Positions 29,812 to 38,176 of a stretch of 64,000 nt of DNA are shown in pieces. Source of the stretch: Citrobacter youngae ATCC 29220. Lineage in GTDB: Bacteria > Pseudomonadota > Gammaproteobacteria > Enterobacterales > Enterobacteriaceae. Under the pieces are notes generated by a model, which saw only the letters and a list, made by a program, of their open reading frames with translations, had not been told where the DNA came from and did not search any database. The stretch covers positions 2,581 through 66,580 of the forward strand of contig NZ_GG730304.1 of NCBI RefSeq assembly GCF_000155975.1, read 5' to 3'. The translations under genes were made by a program, and so were the position numbers. How positions within the stretch are numbered: the first letter of the stretch is position 1; each line of letters begins with the position of its first letter.

Positions 29812-30649
29812 CCTCTCCGGCTACAATTTTGCGTATCTTGATGAACAGACCAAACGCATGATCCGCCGCGCCATTCTGAAAGCGGTGGCCATCCCCGGTT
29901 ACCAGGTCCCGTTCGGCGGACGTGAAATGCCGATGCCCTACGGCTGGGGAACCGGCGGTATTCAGCTCACCGCCAGCGTGATTGGCGAGCCGGACGTGCT
30001 GAAGGTGATTGACCAGGGCGCGGACGACACCACCAACGCCGTGTCGATCCGCAATTTCTTCAAACGCGTGACGGGCGTGGCGACGACGGAACGTACCGAA
30101 GAGGCCACGCTGATCCAGACCCGCCACCGCATCCCGGAGACGCCGCTGGTGGAAGATCAGATAATCATCTTCCAGGTGCCGATCCCCGAACCGCTACGCT
30201 TTATCGAACCGCGCGAAACGGAGACCCGCACCATGCACGCGCTGGAGGAGTACGGCATCATGCAGGTGAAACTGTATGAAGATATCGCCCGCTTCGGCCA
30301 CATCGCCACCACTTACGCTTATCCGGTGAAGGTCAACGACCGCTACGTCATGGACCCGTCGCCCATCCCGAAATTCGACAACCCGAAGATGGACATGATG
30401 CCCGCCCTGCAGCTGTTCGGCGCCGGGCGCGAAAAGCGTATCTATGCCGTTCCGCCGTATACGCGGGTGGAAAGCCTCGATTTCGACGATCATCCGTTTA
30501 CCGTGCAGAGCTGGGATGAGCCTTGCGCCATCTGCGGCTCCACCCACAGCTATCTCGACGAAGTGGTGCTCGATGACAGCGGCAAACGCATGTTTGTCTG
30601 CTCCGACACCGACTACTGCCGCCAACAGAGCGAGGCCCTCAGCAAATGA
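29801..30649 (+). CDS. phnJ: Carbon-phosphorus lyase PhnJ (radical SAM)
   Basis: Radical S-adenosylmethionine enzyme that breaks the C-P bond of ribose-1-methylphosphonate-5-phosphate, releasing methane. Length 282 aa. The unusual iron-sulfur motif C-X2-C-X21-C-X5-C is intact (CAIC...CSDTDYC near the C-terminus), as is the Gly region AIPGYQVPFGG where the protein radical forms (Gly about 32). Start is GTG 29801, with CAGGAGG 7 nt upstream, lying inside the end of phnI; no ATG is available near the family N-terminus ANLSGYNFAYLDEQ. Confidence 0.95.
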   Translation: MTANLSGYNFAYLDEQTKRMIRRAILKAVAIPGYQVPFGGREMPMPYGWGTGGIQLTASVIGEPDVLKVIDQGADDTTNAVSIRNFFKRVTGVATTERTEEATLIQTRHRIPETPLVEDQIIIFQVPIPEPLRFIEPRETETRTMHALEEYGIMQVKLYEDIARFGHIATTYAYPVKVNDRYVMDPSPIPKFDNPKMDMMPALQLFGAGREKRIYAVPPYTRVESLDFDDHPFTVQSWDEPCAICGSTHSYLDEVVLDDSGKRMFVCSDTDYCRQQSEALSK

Positions 30650-31404
30650 CGCAACCGCTGCTTTCAGTCAACAACCTGACTCATCTCTACGCGCCGGGCA
30701 AAGGCTTCAGCGATGTCTCTTTTGACCTGTGGCCTGGCGAAGTGCTGGGCATCGTCGGCGAGTCCGGCTCTGGCAAAACCACGCTGCTGAAGTCGATCTC
30801 TTCACGACTCACGCCGCAGAGCGGTGAGATTTTGTATCAGGATCGTTCGCTGTACGGCATGAACGAGGCCGACCGCCGCCGTCTGCTGCGCACCGAATGG
30901 GGCGTGGTGCATCAGCATCCCATGGACGGCCTGCGCCGCCAGGTTTCGGCAGGCGGCAATATCGGCGAACGCCTGATGGCCACCGGCGCGCGCCACTACG
31001 GCGACATCCGCGCCACCGCGCAGCGCTGGCTGGAGGAAGTGGAAATCCCTGCCTCGCGTATCGACGACCTGCCGACCACCTTCTCCGGCGGCATGCAGCA
31101 GCGCCTGCAGATCGCCCGCAACCTCGTCACCCATCCCAAACTGGTGTTTATGGACGAACCCACCGGGGGGCTGGACGTGTCGGTACAGGCCAAACTGCTG
31201 GATCTGCTGCGCGGCCTGGTGGTGGAGCTGGATCTGGCGGTGGTGATTGTCACCCACGATCTGGGCGTGGCGCGTCTGCTGGCGGACCGTTTGCTGGTAA
31301 TGAAGCAGGGTCAGGTGGTGGAAAGTGGGTTAACCGACCGCGTGCTCGACGATCCGCATCATCCCTATACCCAGTTATTGGTGTCGTCGGTGTTGCAGAA
31401 CTGA
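30646..31404 (+). CDS. phnK: C-P lyase ABC-type subunit PhnK
   Basis: ABC-type ATPase of 252 aa that docks on the PhnGHIJ core through PhnJ. Walker A GESGSGKTT, signature FSGGMQQRLQIARNL, Walker B LVFMDEP. No membrane partner belongs to it. Overlaps phnJ by 4 nt. Confidence 0.96.
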   Translation: MTQPLLSVNNLTHLYAPGKGFSDVSFDLWPGEVLGIVGESGSGKTTLLKSISSRLTPQSGEILYQDRSLYGMNEADRRRLLRTEWGVVHQHPMDGLRRQVSAGGNIGERLMATGARHYGDIRATAQRWLEEVEIPASRIDDLPTTFSGGMQQRLQIARNLVTHPKLVFMDEPTGGLDVSVQAKLLDLLRGLVVELDLAVVIVTHDLGVARLLADRLLVMKQGQVVESGLTDRVLDDPHHPYTQLLVSSVLQN

Positions 31405-31415
31405 TTTGGTGTTGT

Positions 31416-31590
31416 GCCGGATGGCAGCTGCGCCTTATCCGGCCTACGGAGCGGCATCGGTTGTGCCGGATGGCGGCTGCGCCTTATCCGGCCTACGGAA
31501 CGGTATCGCCTGTGCCGGATGGCGGCTGCGCCTTATCCGGCCTACGGAACGGCATCGGTCGTAGGCCTGATAAGCGAAGCGCCATCAGGC
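31416..31590. repeat. Tandem REP cluster between phnK and phnL
   Basis: Three direct REP units start at 31416, 31465 and 31514, an exact 49-bp period, nearly identical to each other. A fourth, inverted unit of the GCCTGATAAGCG type ends at 31590. The cluster fills the 219-nt gap between two otherwise tightly packed operon genes. An open frame runs through it into phnL but is not coding. Confidence 0.93.
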
Positions 31591-31623
31591 AATCAAACGC
31601 AAAAACGCTTAAAGAGGCTAAAA

Positions 31624-32310
31624 ATGAACGCGATTCGCGTTGAAAACGTCAGTAAAACCTTCGTACTGCACCAGCAAAACGGCGTGCGTCTGCCGGTACT
31701 GCAAAACGCCACCCTGGCAGTGAAAAGCGGCGAATGCGTGGTGCTGCACGGCCATTCGGGCAGCGGCAAATCCACGCTGCTGCGTTCGCTGTACGCCAAT
31801 TACCTGCCGGATGAAGGCCACATCCACATCCGCCACAGCGATGAATGGGTCGATCTGGTACAAGCCCCGGCGCGCAAGGTGCTGGAAGTCCGCCGCTCAA
31901 CCATCGGCTGGGTAAGCCAGTTCCTGCGTGTGATCCCAAGGATTTCCGCGCTGGATGTGGTGATGCAGCCGCTGCTGGATCTGGGGGTACCGCGTGAAGA
32001 ATGCGCCGCGAAAGCCGCCAGCCTGTTGACCCGCCTCAACGTACCGGAACGCCTGTGGCACCTTGCGCCATCAACCTTTTCCGGCGGCGAGCAGCAGCGC
32101 GTCAACATCGCCCGCGGGTTTATCGTCGATTACCCGATTCTGCTACTCGATGAGCCTACCGCCTCATTAGACGCCAAAAATAGCGCCGCCGTGGTCGCGC
32201 TGATCGAAGAAGCGAAAGCCCGCGGCGCGGCCATTGTCGGCATTTTTCACGATCAAACCGTGCGCGACCGCGTAGCGGATCGTCTGCACCTGATGGGAAC
32301 CACAGCATGA
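31624..32310 (+). CDS. phnL: C-P lyase ABC-type subunit PhnL
   Basis: ABC-type protein of 228 aa needed together with PhnGHI for the nucleosidase step. Walker [10 protein letters not shown], signature [15 protein letters not shown], Walker B ILLLDEP. Start at 31624 has AGAGG upstream; the frame is open back through the REP cluster, which is not coding. Overlaps phnM by 4 nt. Confidence 0.95.
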   Translation: MNAIRVENVSKTFVLHQQNGVRLPVLQNATLAVKSGECVVLHGHSGSGKSTLLRSLYANYLPDEGHIHIRHSDEWVDLVQAPARKVLEVRRSTIGWVSQFLRVIPRISALDVVMQPLLDLGVPREECAAKAASLLTRLNVPERLWHLAPSTFSGGEQQRVNIARGFIVDYPILLLDEPTASLDAKNSAAVVALIEEAKARGAAIVGIFHDQTVRDRVADRLHLMGTTA

Positions 32311-33443
32311 TTATTAACAACGTAAAGCTGGTGCTGGAAGATGAAGTGGTGCAAGGATCGCTGGAAATTGAGGGCGGCGTTATTCGCGCCTTTGCCGAAA
32401 CCCAGAGCCGTCTGCCAGAGGCTTTAGACGGCGAAGGCGGCTGGCTGCTGCCGGGGCTTATCGAACTGCATACCGATAATCTGGATAAATTCTTCACCCC
32501 GCGCCCGAAGGTCGACTGGCCCGCCCACTCGGCGATGAGCAGCCATGACGCGCTAATGGTTGCCAGCGGCATTACTACCGTGCTGGATGCGGTGGCGATT
32601 GGCGATGTGCGCGACGGCGGCGACCGTCTGGAAAATCTGGAAAAAATGATCAATGCGGTGGAGGAGACGCAAAAGCGCGGGGTCAATCGCGCCGAGCACC
32701 GCCTGCATTTGCGCTGCGAACTGCCGCACCACACCACCCTGCCGCTGTTTGAAAAACTGGTTGGTCGTGAACCGGTGACGCTGGTGTCGCTGATGGATCA
32801 CTCGCCGGGTCAGCGCCAGTTCGCCAATCGCGAGAAGTACCGCGAGTATTATCAGGGCAAATATTCACTGACTGACGAGCAGATGGCCCATTACGAAGAA
32901 GAGCAGTTAGCTCTGGCTGCGCGTTGGTCACAGCCCAATCGTAACGCCATTGCCCAGGTGTGCCGTGAGCGCCGGATTGCGCTGGCGAGCCATGACGATG
33001 CCACCTGCGATCACGTGCGTGAATCGCACCAGCTTGGCAGCGTGATCGCCGAATTTCCCACTACGTTTGAAGCCGCCGAAGCCTCACGCCAGCATGGTAT
33101 GAACGTGCTGATGGGCGCGCCCAACATCGTGCGCGGCGGCTCACATTCCGGCAACGTGGCGGCGCATAAACTGGCCGAACTGGGGCTGCTGGATATCCTC
33201 TCTTCCGACTATTACCCCGCCAGCCTGCTCGACGCCGCGTTTCGCGTGGCGGACGATAACGCCAACCGCTTTACCCTGCCGCAGGCGATTCGCCTGGTCA
33301 CCCGCAATCCGGCGCGGGCGCTGAATCTCGACGACCGCGGCGTGATTGCCGAAGGGAAACGGGCGGATCTAGTGCTGGCGCACCGCAAAGGCGGCAACAT
33401 CCATATCGACCACGTCTGGCGTCAGGGCAAAAGGGTATTCTGA
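32307..33443 (+). CDS. phnM: Ribose-1-phosphonate 5-triphosphate diphosphatase PhnM
   Basis: Amidohydrolase-superfamily enzyme, 378 aa, that removes pyrophosphate from the triphosphate made by PhnGHIL. Metal-binding motifs: [30 protein letters not shown] and SDYYPASL. Followed after 2 nt by phnN. Confidence 0.96.
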   Translation: MIINNVKLVLEDEVVQGSLEIEGGVIRAFAETQSRLPEALDGEGGWLLPGLIELHTDNLDKFFTPRPKVDWPAHSAMSSHDALMVASGITTVLDAVAIGDVRDGGDRLENLEKMINAVEETQKRGVNRAEHRLHLRCELPHHTTLPLFEKLVGREPVTLVSLMDHSPGQRQFANREKYREYYQGKYSLTDEQMAHYEEEQLALAARWSQPNRNAIAQVCRERRIALASHDDATCDHVRESHQLGSVIAEFPTTFEAAEASRQHGMNVLMGAPNIVRGGSHSGNVAAHKLAELGLLDILSSDYYPASLLDAAFRVADDNANRFTLPQAIRLVTRNPARALNLDDRGVIAEGKRADLVLAHRKGGNIHIDHVWRQGKRVF

Positions 33444-33445
33444 CT

Positions 33446-34000
33446 ATGGGGAAACTGATCTGGCTGATGGGGCCATCCGGCTCCGGTAAGGACAGTCTGC
33501 TGGCAGAACTCCGCCAGCAGGAACCTGCGCAACTGCTGGTGGCGCATCGATACATCACCCGCGCCGCCAACGCCGGGAATGAAAACCATATTGCGCTGAG
33601 CGAACAAGAGTTTTTTACCCGCGCGGGGCAGAACCTTCTGGCGCTAAGCTGGCATGCCAACGGTTTGTACTACGGCGTCGGCGTGGAGATTGACCTCTGG
33701 CTGCACGCCGGTTTCGACGTGGTAGTCAACGGGTCGCGTGCGCACCTGCCCCAGGCGCAGGCTCGTTATGGCGCTTCTTTACTGCCCATTTGCTTACAGG
33801 TTTCCCCGGCTATTTTACGCCAGCGCCTGCAGGCGCGTGGACGGGAGAGTGAAACGGAAATCGCTGCCCGCCTCGAACGCGCGGCGCGCTACGCGCCGTA
33901 TGACTGCCATGTTCTGAATAACGATGGCAGTTTGCTACAGTCTGTCGATACACTGCTCGCACTGATGGGACGCAAGGAGAAGAAACATGTCTGTCTGTGA
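33446..34000 (+). CDS. phnN: Ribose 1,5-bisphosphokinase PhnN
   Basis: Converts ribose 1,5-bisphosphate to PRPP, linking phosphonate breakdown to nucleotide synthesis. Length 184 aa; guanylate-kinase-like fold with P-loop GPSGSGKDS (about 9-17). Overlaps phnO by 14 nt. Confidence 0.95.
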   Translation: MGKLIWLMGPSGSGKDSLLAELRQQEPAQLLVAHRYITRAANAGNENHIALSEQEFFTRAGQNLLALSWHANGLYYGVGVEIDLWLHAGFDVVVNGSRAHLPQAQARYGASLLPICLQVSPAILRQRLQARGRESETEIAARLERAARYAPYDCHVLNNDGSLLQSVDTLLALMGRKEKKHVCL

Positions 34001-34421
34001 GTTACGCCGCGCTACGCTCTACGATACCGATGCGGTTTATGCGTTGATCTGTGAGTTGAAGCAGGGCCAATTCGATCACCAGGCCTTTAGCGCTGGTTAC
34101 GCCGCAAATCTGCAAGATCCTAATATGCACTACCAGCTGGCGCTGCTCGACGGACAGGTCGTCGGCTTGATCGGCCTGCACCTGCAGTTTCATTTGCACC
34201 ACGCCAACTGGATTGGCGAGATTCAGGAACTGGTGGTGATGCCACAGGCGCGAGGGTTAAGGGTCGGCAGTCGGTTACTGGCCTGGGCCGAAGCCACCGC
34301 ACGAGAAGCAGGCGCAGAAATGACCGAGCTTTCCACCAGCACCCAACGCCTTGACGCGCACCGTTTTTACCAGCGCGAAGGCTATACCATGAGCCATTTT
34401 CGCTTCACCAAACCGTTGTAG
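33987..34421 (+). CDS. phnO: Aminoalkylphosphonate N-acetyltransferase PhnO
   Basis: GNAT-family acetyltransferase, 144 aa, that acetylates aminoalkylphosphonates such as 1-aminomethylphosphonate with acetyl-CoA, detoxifying or priming them. The acetyl-CoA motif is [15 protein letters not shown]. Starts inside the end of phnN. Confidence 0.94.
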   Translation: MSVCELRRATLYDTDAVYALICELKQGQFDHQAFSAGYAANLQDPNMHYQLALLDGQVVGLIGLHLQFHLHHANWIGEIQELVVMPQARGLRVGSRLLAWAEATAREAGAEMTELSTSTQRLDAHRFYQREGYTMSHFRFTKPL

Positions 34422-34429
34422 GGGGAGCC

Positions 34430-35188
34430 ATGAGTCTGACCATTACGCTAACGGGAACCGGCGGCGCGCAGCTGGTTCCGGCATTCGGCTGCGACTGTAC
34501 GGCCTGTCAGCGAGCACGTGTGCAGACACAATACCGTCGACGCCCTTGTAGCGGCGTGGTCAAATTCAACAATGCGGTGACGCTGCTGGATGCGGGGATC
34601 CCGCACCTGATGGACGACTGGCCCGCGGGCAGCTTCCAGCAGTTTCTGCTCACCCACTATCATATGGATCACGTACAGGGGTTGTTTCCGTTGCGCTGGG
34701 GCGTGGGGGCGGCCATCCCGGTGTACGGCCCACCGGATGAACAGGGTTGCGACGATCTGTTTAAGCATCCCGGTATTCTCGATTTTAGCCATACCGTTGC
34801 GCCGTTTGTGGTGTTTGACCTGCAAGGGCTGCAGGTGACGCCGCTGCCGCTCAACCATTCAAAGCTGACGTTTGGCTATCTGTTCGAGACCGCGCACAGC
34901 CGGGTGGCGTGGCTTTCAGACACCGCCGGACTCCCCGATAAAACGCTGAAGTTCCTTCATAACAATCAGCCGCAGGTGATTATCATCGATTGCAGTCACG
35001 CCCCGCGCGCCGAGCCGCCGCGCAATCACTGTGATGTAAATACCGTTATCGCGCTGAACGAGGTTATTCGCTGCCCACGGGTGATCCTGACGCATATCAG
35101 CCACCAGTTCGACCAGTGGTTGATGGAAAATCCGCTGCCGTCAGGATTTGAAGCTGGGTATGACGGCATGGAGATTGTGCTGGCGTAG
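34430..35188 (+). CDS. phnP: Cyclic ribose phosphate phosphodiesterase PhnP
   Basis: Metallo-beta-lactamase-fold phosphodiesterase, 252 aa, that opens 5-phosphoribosyl 1,2-cyclic phosphate, the product of PhnJ. The motif [10 protein letters not shown] binds two metal ions, and an N-terminal Cys pair (CDCTAC) with further ligands binds structural zinc. Last gene of the operon; GGGGGAG ribosome-binding site. Confidence 0.96.
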   Translation: MSLTITLTGTGGAQLVPAFGCDCTACQRARVQTQYRRRPCSGVVKFNNAVTLLDAGIPHLMDDWPAGSFQQFLLTHYHMDHVQGLFPLRWGVGAAIPVYGPPDEQGCDDLFKHPGILDFSHTVAPFVVFDLQGLQVTPLPLNHSKLTFGYLFETAHSRVAWLSDTAGLPDKTLKFLHNNQPQVIIIDCSHAPRAEPPRNHCDVNTVIALNEVIRCPRVILTHISHQFDQWLMENPLPSGFEAGYDGMEIVLA

Positions 35189-35224
35189 CCGCTTCACCGT
35201 CACTTCACTTACGTAAACTATCTT

Positions 35225-35250
35225 CCCTTCAGAGAAAACATTCTGAAGGG
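35225..35250 (+). promoter_or_regulatory. Hairpin over the ribosome-binding site of the next gene
   Basis: CCCTTCAGA and TCTGAAGGG form a perfect 9-bp stem with an 8-nt loop. The second arm includes the AAGGG that would act as ribosome-binding site for the gene at 35257. It could also mark the 3' end of the phn mRNA, although no U-run follows. Confidence 0.55.
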
Positions 35251-35256
35251 AATATC

Positions 35257-35742
35257 ATGACCAAAACACGCCGTATTATTCATCATGCCTGCTGGTTTGC
35301 TGTGCTGGGGCCGCATATAGGCGTTCCGGTGACCATTGCTCACGAAGCGCTCACCAGTTACCGCACTCTGGGAAACTTGCTGCTGAAAATCCTGAGCATT
35401 CTGCCACTCTTTATGGCATTAACCTGGTTTATAGGGGGCTTTGCGGCTTTGTTAACAGGTGTTGCTACAGCCTGTCTTCCCGCGCACATTTATCGCTGCA
35501 TATGGCAGAGGACGCTCGCCTGCGGCGTAAGCGGCGCCGCGATTGCCACTCTATGTGGGCTACTCATTAGCAGGGAAATTGCACCAGGCCTCTTCTGGAT
35601 GTCCACTGGCCCAGGACTGCTGGCCGGACTTATCATGGGCGGGCTGGTTCCTTATCTCCCGTTTCGTGGAGAAAATAATTATGTACGTCCGGAAATAGTC
35701 AAAATTAATTCAGATGTGGTTCCGCCCGAAAGAAAGGTCTAG
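35257..35742 (+). CDS. Unknown integral membrane protein
   Basis: 161 aa; I do not recognise it. Four hydrophobic segments are visible, roughly residues 10-28, 40-72 (one or two helices), 88-106 and 115-135. The loops contain basic residues and the tail is polar (NNYVRPEIVKINSDVVPPERKV). It is alone between phnP and a small accessory cluster. The start follows AAGGGAATATC, a reasonable ribosome-binding site that lies in a hairpin. Confidence 0.65.
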   Translation: MTKTRRIIHHACWFAVLGPHIGVPVTIAHEALTSYRTLGNLLLKILSILPLFMALTWFIGGFAALLTGVATACLPAHIYRCIWQRTLACGVSGAAIATLCGLLISREIAPGLFWMSTGPGLLAGLIMGGLVPYLPFRGENNYVRPEIVKINSDVVPPERKV

Positions 35743-35808
35743 AATTCTGATGTTTGCTCTCTCCGTATTATCGCGGCTGCTGAACCCGATCAATCCGAGA
35801 GAAAAACA

Positions 35809-36060
35809 ATGGAAACAACCCGTAACCGGGACTGGCGCATTGCCCAGAAGCAACGCAATAAGTCCCGCGATGTTCATACCGCGCTGTTACGTTTTCGTGG
35901 CGAAAAAAACTGGAAAATGCTCTATACGCGTTCAGATAAAGTCTCGCGTGCAGCACAACTGGGAATAGAGTATCCACGCGTCACGAACCAACAACGAACA
36001 AAGCGCGGTCTGGAAGAGTATCAGCCTGCCGATGAACGTTCTTTTTGTATGCAGTCGTAA
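35809..36060 (+). CDS. Small basic hypothetical protein
   Basis: 83 aa, rich in Arg, Lys and Gln; predicted soluble and nucleic-acid-friendly in composition (METTRNRDWRIAQKQRNKSR...). GAGAG lies before the ATG. It overlaps the phosphatase gene by 29 nt, which suggests coupled translation. No known domain was recognised, and the frame could be spurious, but size, ribosome-binding site and overlap support it. Confidence 0.5.
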   Translation: METTRNRDWRIAQKQRNKSRDVHTALLRFRGEKNWKMLYTRSDKVSRAAQLGIEYPRVTNQQRTKRGLEEYQPADERSFCMQS

Positions 36061-36361
36061 TCAATGGCGAAGCCCCACGGCGGAACAGGTGTTCCGCCGT
36101 TATTCCACGCTTGCCGTGCGTTCCGCCGGAACCAGCCGAAATGCCAGAAAATCGGTATCCCACGACCTGCTCCAGTGGGCTGACGTCATCTGCGTAATGG
36201 AGCACAAACACAAGAACCGATTAATGGCTGAATATCGTCGTATTATTGAAAACAAACCGCTGTATGTCCTGGATATTCCTGACGATTACCGCTATATGGA
36301 TCCCGCGCTCGTCCAGTTACTGGAAGAGCTCGTGCCGGAAAAGCTGGGGATTACCGGCTAA
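36032..36361 (+). CDS. Small low-molecular-weight tyrosine phosphatase-like protein
   Basis: 109 aa. The catalytic P-loop C-X5-R-S is at residues 7-14 (CSRNQWRS), the typical SAGT follows at 31-34, and a DP pair (D90-P91) near the C-terminus can supply the general acid. It is clearly shorter than classical LMW-PTPs (about 145-155 aa), missing the middle part. Its substrate is unknown; no tyrosine kinase or capsule genes are nearby. It overlaps the preceding small basic gene. Confidence 0.8.
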   Translation: MNVLFVCSRNQWRSPTAEQVFRRYSTLAVRSAGTSRNARKSVSHDLLQWADVICVMEHKHKNRLMAEYRRIIENKPLYVLDIPDDYRYMDPALVQLLEELVPEKLGITG

Positions 36362-36372
36362 AAATCACACAA

Positions 36373-36428
36373 TAAGACTTGTTAACCGGTCTCTGGCGCT
36401 CTATATTAAGACCAGTTAAACGGTCTTA
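36373..36428 (+). promoter_or_regulatory. Promoter-operator of the toxin-antitoxin pair
   Basis: A promoter with -35 TTGTTA (36379-36384), 17-bp spacer and -10 TATATT (36402-36407). Two related dyads, TAAGAC...GTTAA.CGGTCT, start at 36373 and 36407, 34 bp apart. The right one is a perfect palindrome (TAAGACC-N8-GGTCTTA). They flank the promoter, as expected for autorepression by an antitoxin-toxin complex. Confidence 0.75.
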
Positions 36429-36438
36429 AGGAGCGATT

Positions 36439-36690
36439 ATGCCGCATATCATTTTAAGCGATACCACCGCCAGCGTGAGTGAGCTGAAAAAGAACCCGAT
36501 GGCGACTGTTAGCGCAGGTGATGGCTTTCCGGTCGCCATCCTGAACCGTAACCAGCCCGCCTTTTATTGTGTTCCAGCAGAGCTTTACGAAAAAATGCTT
36601 GATGCGCTGGACGATCAGCAGCTGGTTAAGCTGGTCCACGAACGTAGCCAACAACCCCTGGTGGATGTGGATCTGGACAGCTACTTATGA
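36439..36690 (+). CDS. Type II antitoxin, Phd/YefM (StbD-like) family
   Basis: 83 aa. The N-terminal DNA-binding part has the family pattern SVSELKKNPMATVSAGDGFPVAILNRNQPAFYCVPAE; the acidic C-terminus (about 55-83) should wrap the toxin. AAGGAG ribosome-binding site. The ATGA overlap with the toxin gene is standard for such pairs. Confidence 0.9.
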   Translation: MPHIILSDTTASVSELKKNPMATVSAGDGFPVAILNRNQPAFYCVPAELYEKMLDALDDQQLVKLVHERSQQPLVDVDLDSYL

Positions 36691-36974
36691 GTTATACGGT
36701 AAAGTTCAGGGAAGATGCGCTGAAAGAATGGCAAAAACTTGATAAAGCCATTCAGCAGCAGTTTGCCAAAAAACTAAAGAAATGCTGTGAAAATCCGCAT
36801 GTCCCTCCAGCAAAGCTCAGGGGAATAAAAGATTGCTATAAAATCAGACTACGAACATCAGGGTTCCGTCTTGCTTATCAGGTCATTGACGACACCCTGG
36901 TCATCGCTGTCGTTGCCGTCGGTAAACGCGAGCGTAGTGAAGTCTATAACCTTGCCAGCGAAAGATTGCGCTAA
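36687..36974 (+). CDS. Type II toxin, RelE/StbE family
   Basis: 95 aa, RelE-fold. Basic residues typical of ribosome-dependent mRNA interferases are present (KKLKKCCENP...KLRGIKDCYKIRLRTSGFRLAYQV...VGKRERSEVY). Translationally coupled to the antitoxin. Its stop overlaps the yjdP stop on the other strand by 3-4 nt. Whether it is active cannot be told from sequence. Confidence 0.9.
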   Translation: MSYTVKFREDALKEWQKLDKAIQQQFAKKLKKCCENPHVPPAKLRGIKDCYKIRLRTSGFRLAYQVIDDTLVIAVVAVGKRERSEVYNLASERLR

Positions 36975-37300
36975 CGATCGTAATCTTCTTCCATTCTGCG
37001 CTCTTCGTCTTCTAACTGACGCCGTTCCTGATCGAGCTGGCGCTGGCGGTCATCCAGTTGGCGACGCCGATCTTCAAACTGACGGCGGCGATTATCATAC
37101 TGTCTGCGACGATCGTCACTCATCTGACGCTGCCAGCTTTCATCACGCGAGTCGTCATAATCTCGCCCGTTATCCGGTTTGTATGCGTCATTAATCGCCT
37201 GCTGAATATTGCCGATGGCGTCATCGATAATATCCGCCTGCGCCGAAACGGTGGTCAGTGACAGCAAGCTAAACAATAAAAACATGGGATAACGTTTCAT
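36971..37300 (-). CDS. yjdP: YjdP, secreted Arg/Gln-rich protein
   Basis: 109 aa. A signal peptide (MKRYPMFLLFSLLSLTTVSAQA) precedes a mature protein that is mainly a charged repeat, DDRRRQ/EDRRRQLDDRQRQLDQERRQLEDEERR, probably a long helix or coiled coil in the periplasm. Orthologue of E. coli YjdP, also next to the phn genes. Function unknown. Start chosen at the Met of the signal peptide; the open frame extends upstream without meaning. Confidence 0.9.
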   Translation of the reverse strand: MKRYPMFLLFSLLSLTTVSAQADIIDDAIGNIQQAINDAYKPDNGRDYDDSRDESWQRQMSDDRRRQYDNRRRQFEDRRRQLDDRQRQLDQERRQLEDEERRMEEDYDR

Positions 37301-37368
37301 AAGCCAGACCCGAAGTTGAACTGGCTTTACGTTAGTCAACACAGAAAAGAAGGTGTAGCGGAGGAATC

Positions 37369-38001
37369 TCAAACTCGATAGGGCGCCCCTGGCTCCATCA
37401 ACCGGTAAGCACGTTGTTTTTCCTCTGCAACCAACACGACACCGCGGCATTTTGTGTCTGGTGACACGCTCCATATCCGCTCTTCCGGGATACAGCCCCC
37501 ATCATATATAACCTTTGAGCCATCATACGGCCAGAATGCGTTTTGCTCCGTGTCCAGGATAAAAACTGAGATGTATTCAGACTCACGCGCAATTTTCTGC
37601 CAGAGCGTTTTCCCTCCATCATATTGCTCAAAATCGCTAATCAGCGTAACACCGCAGCGTAAAATCAGCGCTTCATACAAACGCGTCGCCAGCCCTTTAT
37701 CTCGTTCAGAAGGATTAACACATATCCCTTCTACCTGAAACACAGACGCCTCTTCCCAACATCGTTCCACTGTCAGAATATCGTTGTCCAGGTAGGGTTT
37801 ACGCTGTAAATCCAGCGCAGCAAGTACCCGATGGCGAGGTACGCCATTAAAAGTCTCAATATCGGCTTCAATGATGGCTGCGCGTGGAGTCTGCCTGTCA
37901 TAAATAGCCAGCAGAATGCGCCCGGAAAGCTCAAAAGTATCCACCACCTTAAACGAACGGGCGACGGTCATCGGGCTATATGTTGTCGGCATCACAATCA
38001 T
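37369..38001 (-). CDS. GNAT-like hypothetical protein
   Basis: 210 aa from the ATG at 38001, which has AGAGGTGA 7 nt upstream; the in-frame ATG at 38031 has a weaker site and would add 10 residues. The segment VEGICVNPSERDKGLATRLYEAL (about 90-112) resembles the acetyl-CoA loop R-x-x-G-x-A of GNAT acetyltransferases (R100, G103, A105). The rest is not recognisable. The gene stands alone between yjdP and the sugar locus, and is likely an accessory gene. Confidence 0.75.
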   Translation of the reverse strand: MIVMPTTYSPMTVARSFKVVDTFELSGRILLAIYDRQTPRAAIIEADIETFNGVPRHRVLAALDLQRKPYLDNDILTVERCWEEASVFQVEGICVNPSERDKGLATRLYEALILRCGVTLISDFEQYDGGKTLWQKIARESEYISVFILDTEQNAFWPYDGSKVIYDGGCIPEERIWSVSPDTKCRGVVLVAEEKQRAYRLMEPGAPYRV

Positions 38002-38176
38002 CTGCGAATCACCTCTTGTTAATACTGGCATAATTCCTTTTATATCCTAATCAGGCTGTGTTTGCTCAGATTAGCATCACCCATTTTCGCCCTGCCCTTG
38101 ATGAATTCCTAATCTCTTCGCCAGGTTTAGTTTTCCGAAGATGGTTCGCAAAATAGGAAGCGAAGAGGCCAGCGTC

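Noticed and set aside
31416-31560. CRISPR-like array (regular 49-bp spacing)
   Set aside because: The units are REP palindromes and the whole period is conserved; there are no unique spacers and no cas genes.
31414-31623. N-terminal extension of phnL through the REP cluster
   Set aside because: The added residues are translations of repeats, the family starts at 31624, and a good ribosome-binding site lies there. Unlike nrfF, a normal ATG with its site is downstream of the repeats.
35714-35968. 84-codon frame overlapping the unknown membrane protein and the small basic gene
   Set aside because: Overlaps better candidates in another frame and lacks a ribosome-binding site.
35189-38176. Mobile island with integrase or attachment sites
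   Set aside because: The genes look accessory, but no integrase, transposase, flanking direct repeats or tRNA gene were found.
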